Source of the DNA: JADFNO01 sp965369945
Lineage (GTDB): Bacteria; Planctomycetota; Phycisphaerae; Phycisphaerales; SM1A02
NCBI GenBank assembly: GCA_965369945.1
Contig: CBDUST010000224.1
Location: 1-7,715, forward strand
Direction: 5' to 3'
DNA length: 7,715 bases
Shown here piece by piece: positions 5,043 to 7,715 of this stretch. The position numbers and the translations under genes are program-made. The notes beneath the pieces are model-generated. The model had not been told where the DNA came from, did not search any database, and saw only the letters and a list, made by a program, of their open reading frames with translations. Within the stretch, counting starts at the first letter, position 1, and each line of letters opens with the position of its first letter.

Positions 5043-6096
5043 CAGATTGAATGAGCCGATCGTCGAAGAGCCAGGGGCCGGAATGTTGCAGGTCGGCGGG
5101 GGGGGTGAGGTGATCGCGCACGGTGGTGACGAGCTGGGAGAGGCCGGTTTGTTGAAGTGCGCTAATGGAGATAGGACCCTCACCCCCTGCCCCTCTCCCG
5201 GGGGGGGAGGGGAGTAAGTCAATCTTGTTGAGGACGCGCAGGTCGGGATCACGGGGCAGAGTCGGCCAGTTGTGTTCGTGATCGTTCAACGCGACAAGCA
5301 GATCAGCGCGTTCAATCAGTGAGCGGGCGAGATCGATTGCTTTGCGCTCGATTGCGTCATCAGTTGCGCGCAATCCGGGGGTGTCGTGCCAATCAACGAC
5401 GAGCCCGGCAAGTTCGATTCTGCCTGAGGTGTAATCCCTCGTTGTGCCGGGCAGATCAGCGGTGATCGACATTGATCGGCCGAGCAAGACGTTGCTGAGC
5501 GTACTTTTTCCAACATTGGGTGCGCCGGCCACGACAACGAGGGGCGGGTCGATGAGCCGATTGAGACGGCGCGAACGTGCGATATCTTCTGTTGACAATG
5601 AGGTTTGACCCACCCCCCGGCTCCCTCCCTGAGAGGGAGAGGGGGTAAGATTGCGCCATCGACGCGGTTGATCAAGCAGAAGATCAATGGCCAAAGGACT
5701 AGCAGCGCGAGCGACCGCAGCGAGCATCAATGCCTCGAAGTGGTCCGCGGCCTCGGGATACACCTCGACGAGCGTTGCCTGGGACGCGCTGCCCAGATCA
5801 ACCCCTAGTTCACCAAGTCGTTGAGTGAGGCGTTGTACGACGCGCGGTCCGCCGTGCGGCATCAGCTGCGCGATGTCGTTCGTCAGTCGAACCGCAATAC
5901 CCTCATCGATGTCGTTGAAGCGTGTGAAGCGAGCACGGCCAATCTGCCAATCGTCGGCACCGGTTAGCGCATGGAGGATGGGTTCGACGTAACCGACAAG
6001 CTGAAGGATTGCGATCGCCCCAGGTCGATTCGGCGTGGTAAGCAGGAGGCGACACTCGGGCCGGTTGGTCCGTTGGGCGGTGTTAGGATCGGACAT
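5038..6096 (-). CDS. Divergent, short MnmE/TrmE-like GTPase with two in-frame repeat insertions
   Basis: A 352-residue GTPase of the MnmE (tRNA U34 modification) family; E. coli MnmE has about 450 residues. The N-terminal domain keeps TPNRPGAIAILQLVG (21-35) and QLMPHGGPRVVQRL (77-90), the MnmE tetrahydrofolate-domain motifs. The G domain is complete: P-loop GAPNVGKST (191-199) with the Asn that binds K+ in MnmE, PGTTRD (216-221), DTPGL (238-242), NKID (290-293) and SAL (312-314). The segment after DTPGL (LRATDDAIERKAIDLARSLIERADLL) is distinctly MnmE-like. The usual FLNGKLDL region is replaced, and after the G domain only about 22 residues remain, without FCIGK. Residues 149-165 and about 294-309 are encoded by palindromic repeats. 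The ATG at 6096 overlaps the coaX end by 14 nt, implying translational coupling. Whether it still modifies tRNA is uncertain. Confidence 0.85.
   Translation of the reverse strand: MSDPNTAQRTNRPECRLLLTTPNRPGAIAILQLVGYVEPILHALTGADDWQIGRARFTRFNDIDEGIAVRLTNDIAQLMPHGGPRVVQRLTQRLGELGVDLGSASQATLVEVYPEAADHFEALMLAAVARAASPLAIDLLLDQPRRWRNLTPSPSQGGSRGVGQTSLSTEDIARSRRLNRLIDPPLVVVAGAPNVGKSTLSNVLLGRSMSITADLPGTTRDYTSGRIELAGLVVDWHDTPGLRATDDAIERKAIDLARSLIERADLLVALNDHEHNWPTLPRDPDLRVLNKIDLLPSPPGRGAGGEGPISISALQQTGLSQLVTTVRDHLTPPADLQHSGPWLFDDRLIQSA
5173..5217. repeat. Palindromic repeat inserted in frame between G4 and G5 of the GTPase
   Basis: CCCCTCTCCC (5190-5199) and GGGGGAGGGG (5203-5212) form a 10-bp stem with one G-T pair, with ACCCTCACCCCC on the left flank. 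It matches the element upstream of fabI. On the minus strand it encodes LLPSPPGRGAGGEGP directly after NKID, without breaking the frame. Confidence 0.7.
5602..5652. repeat. Palindromic repeat inserted in frame before the G domain of the GTPase
   Basis: CTCCCT (5621-5626) and AGGGAG (5634-5639) form the core stem, flanked by GACCCACCCCCC and GGGGGTAAG, as in the copies at 5173-5217 and upstream of fabI. The minus strand reads it as NLTPSPSQGGSRGVGQT, 17 residues between the N-terminal half and the P-loop domain. It is translated one frame away from the other coding copy relative to the shared CTTAC edge. Confidence 0.65.
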
Positions 6097-6886
6097 CCGT
6101 GTCGTCGACTTCGCTTGCAGTCAGTGCGTGCTTCGCTGCGACCGCAATTCCCAACAGCGTCAGCTCCGGTACGATGTTTTCGACCAGCTCCTCGGTTTCG
6201 AATAGGACCTGCGCGTCCCCGCCGGTAGCAATGATCTGAGGAAATGCGGTGTAGAACTCTGCGTATTGCTCGATGAGCCGTTGGGTCATTCCTCGGATGC
6301 CGTGAAAAACGCCCTTGAGCATCGCCTGGCTCGTCGATCGGCCGAACGGCTCGGCATCATCGGGTGCGGTAAACGACAGCTCCGGTAGACCGGCTGCGTG
6401 GTCGTGCAATGCTTGCAGTTGCGTCGTTGCGCCTGGCGCGATCGCCCCGCCATGGAATGTTCCTTCGCCGTCTACAAAATCGATCGTGATGGCAGATCCA
6501 GCATCAATGATGACGCACGCCTGTTGGAGCCGATCGTAGGCAGCCGCTGCGTTGAGGAGTCGATCGACCCCCGTCAACGTCTCCGGATCGAGTTGCACGC
6601 TGACTGGTACCGGAAGATCCTTGCCGATTCGGTAGATTCCAATGGACAGTTGATCCTCGATCATCGCTGTCAGCGGATCGGCCACCACGTCGTTCACCGA
6701 GGCCAGGAGAATCGCTGCCTTGGGATGGTCAGCGATCGTGGGCCACCATTGGACCACCTGCTGAGCGGTGGCGGCGGTTTCCCCTTGGTCGAAGTGCTCG
6801 GTCGAACCAAGTTGCCCATCAACAAACGAGCCGATCTGGACTCGACTGTTGCCAACATTCACTGCGATGATGCTCGGAGCGTCCAT
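6083..6886 (-). CDS. coaX: Type III pantothenate kinase (CoaX)
   Basis: CoaX phosphorylates pantothenate with ATP, the first step of coenzyme A synthesis, in the cytoplasm. The 267-residue product matches the usual family length and ASKHA-type fold. Motifs in order are the phosphate-binding VNVGNSR (9-15), TGVDRL (105-110) with the catalytic-type Asp108, IIDAGSAITID (126-136) with Asp128, FHGGAIAPG (144-152) and IIATGGDA (218-225). Relatives normally have Asp in DxGN, whereas here it is Asn10 (codon AAT, one base from GAT). That Asp helps hold the metal/ATP in characterised enzymes, so the change deserves a check. The ATG at 6886 has no clear Shine-Dalgarno, but the N-terminus aligns well from here. 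The last 14 nt overlap the start of the MnmE-like GTPase gene, indicating one operon. Confidence 0.93.
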   Translation of the reverse strand: MDAPSIIAVNVGNSRVQIGSFVDGQLGSTEHFDQGETAATAQQVVQWWPTIADHPKAAILLASVNDVVADPLTAMIEDQLSIGIYRIGKDLPVPVSVQLDPETLTGVDRLLNAAAAYDRLQQACVIIDAGSAITIDFVDGEGTFHGGAIAPGATTQLQALHDHAAGLPELSFTAPDDAEPFGRSTSQAMLKGVFHGIRGMTQRLIEQYAEFYTAFPQIIATGGDAQVLFETEELVENIVPELTLLGIAVAAKHALTASEVDDTDVRS

Positions 6887-7371
6887 GGTCTGAGCAGTGT
6901 AGGGCTAGGGGGTGCTTCACGGCTACCGCGCGCCCCGTCTGCACCGTTGGTCGCCCAGACTCGCGGCCGAACGCTCCTGGCGCTCAATCAGGTCGCTCCA
7001 GCGGGTATCGGGTCGGGAGATCAAGCCAAGGGGCAGCGGGTGAGTGCATAAGTGATGTATATTACAAGCGAAAACTGCATTATTTTGCGATAGTTTTGCT
7101 TGCAGTGGGCCTGAATAGGGACGAAGATGCATTTCCCGCACTGAATCTGCCGGTTGCCTGCCTGGCGAGTGGGGAGGGCGATCGCCTCTCCGCACTCTCC
7201 CGGTGGGTTGGCCTGCTGAAGTAGTGATCTGGCTTGGGCGAGGCTGGTGTGGTGAGCGCCGATCGAGCTCAGGAGCGTCGATCTGATACGCCTCGAGTGG
7301 TGATCGCCGATCAAACGGGGCCAGTCGACTGTGGCGGGCCATTTTCGGGGCACCCCACTGGAGTAGATCGC
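6887..7371. other. 485-bp region without a credible gene (divergent promoter region)
   Basis: Open frames here are arginine/proline-rich shadows with no recognisable motif. An AT-richer patch lies at about 7047-7097, inside otherwise GC-rich sequence. It includes the imperfect inverted repeat AAGCGAAAACT (7066-7076) / AGTTTTGCTT (7092-7101). On the minus strand TAATAT (7059-7064) could be a -10 for coaX, but no convincing -35 is visible. A perfect 10-bp palindrome GGCGATCGCC lies at 7177-7186. I recognise no known structured RNA. Confidence 0.45.
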
Positions 7372-7715
7372 ATGGCACAATCCAGTCAGCAAGTTCGTCG
7401 TCGCTACCTCCCAGTCATCGGGCCGAGGCTCAAGAGGCTGTTGGCGGTCGTTTTCGCGCTGTTTGCGCTGTTGATCGTCAACTCGGCGTACCTCCTTTCA
7501 GTCACGATCGCAGGCGTCCAGTACCAAAACTGGTTCTACCTGAACATGTTCCTGGTGCACCTGGCACTGGGGCTGCTGATCGTCGTGCCTGTAGTCGTCT
7601 TCGGATCGATCCACATTCGCAACGCCTGGACACGACCGAACCGGCGCGCGATCCGTGCGGGTCTAGCGCTCTTCGCAACGGCGAATATCGTCCTCGTCAC
7701 CGGCTTGGTGCTGAT
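7372..7715 (+). CDS. Multi-pass membrane protein, N-terminal part
   Basis: The first 114 residues of a membrane protein cut by the window end. A basic N-terminus (RRR near 9-11, RLKR 19-22) precedes hydrophobic segments at about 23-47, 55-80 and 96-114, with a positively charged loop RNAWTRPNRRAIRAG (83-97) between the second and third. His63 and His81 bracket the second helix, and aromatic residues (YQNWFY, 51-56) precede it. Two histidines at the ends of one helix can hint at haem-b ligation in cytochrome-b-like bundles, but this is weak evidence. The style resembles N-terminal membrane bundles of large planctomycete proteins, which I cannot assign to a named family. The ATG at 7372 follows GGAG by 8 nt. 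Confidence 0.75.
   Translation, partial: MAQSSQQVRRRYLPVIGPRLKRLLAVVFALFALLIVNSAYLLSVTIAGVQYQNWFYLNMFLVHLALGLLIVVPVVVFGSIHIRNAWTRPNRRAIRAGLALFATANIVLVTGLVL

Noticed and set aside
4941..5252. 103-residue minus-strand open frame at the 3' end of the GTPase gene
   Set aside because: Its sequence is repeat translation plus an out-of-frame shadow of the GTPase gene.
6398..7051. 217-residue plus-strand open frame over coaX
   Set aside because: It is antisense to a full-length CoaX with its kinase motifs, and its own sequence has no recognisable features.
7177..7186. GCGATCGC palindrome resembling the cyanobacterial HIP1 motif
   Set aside because: CGATCG-type words look common throughout this sequence, so a single instance is probably just base-composition signature.
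7021..7392. 123-residue minus-strand open frame in the non-coding region
   Set aside because: No ribosome site, no motif, and it runs into the start of the membrane-protein gene on the other strand.

Overview
The window looks like GC-rich chromosome from a planctomycete-type bacterium, possibly near Phycisphaerae. Three things suggest this: an exported protein ending in the planctomycete form of the PEP-CTERM tail (IPSPGALALL, one hydrophobic helix, then an arginine cluster); a type III pantothenate kinase gene overlapping a divergent MnmE/TrmE-like GTPase gene; and a small membrane-bundle protein of a kind I associate with this phylum. This placement is inferred from protein style and gene order, not from a marker gene.

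Left part (1-2600). A PutP-like Na+/solute symporter runs leftward off the window edge. A 319-bp divergent gap separates it from a rightward gene for an exported PEP-CTERM-like protein. That gene converges, with only 10 bp between, on a leftward tRNA-Arg(UCG) gene.

Centre (2600-5045). Three short C-rich/G-rich hairpins lie in front of a complete, canonical fabI. Three small rightward genes follow: a pRiA4b ORF-3-like protein, then a DUF4160 protein and a DUF2442 protein whose genes overlap. This accessory-looking cluster ends at a pair of inverted REP-like palindromes.

Right part (5038-7715). coaX and the MnmE-like GTPase gene are transcribed leftward and overlap by 14 nt. The GTPase keeps all GTPase motifs but is short: the C-terminal half of the helical domain and the FCIGK tail are absent. 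Its stop codon lies inside the REP-like element. Its reading frame also carries two copies of the palindromic repeat family seen upstream of fabI, each read through in frame as extra low-complexity peptide. This resembles the protein-invading palindromic elements of Rickettsia and is the most interesting signal here. A 485-bp region without a credible gene then leads to the start of a rightward membrane protein cut by the window end.

Functionally the window mixes housekeeping genes (fatty-acid elongation, CoA synthesis, a GTPase of the tRNA-modification family, an arginine tRNA, solute uptake) with a small accessory cluster and an unusually dense set of short palindromic repeats.
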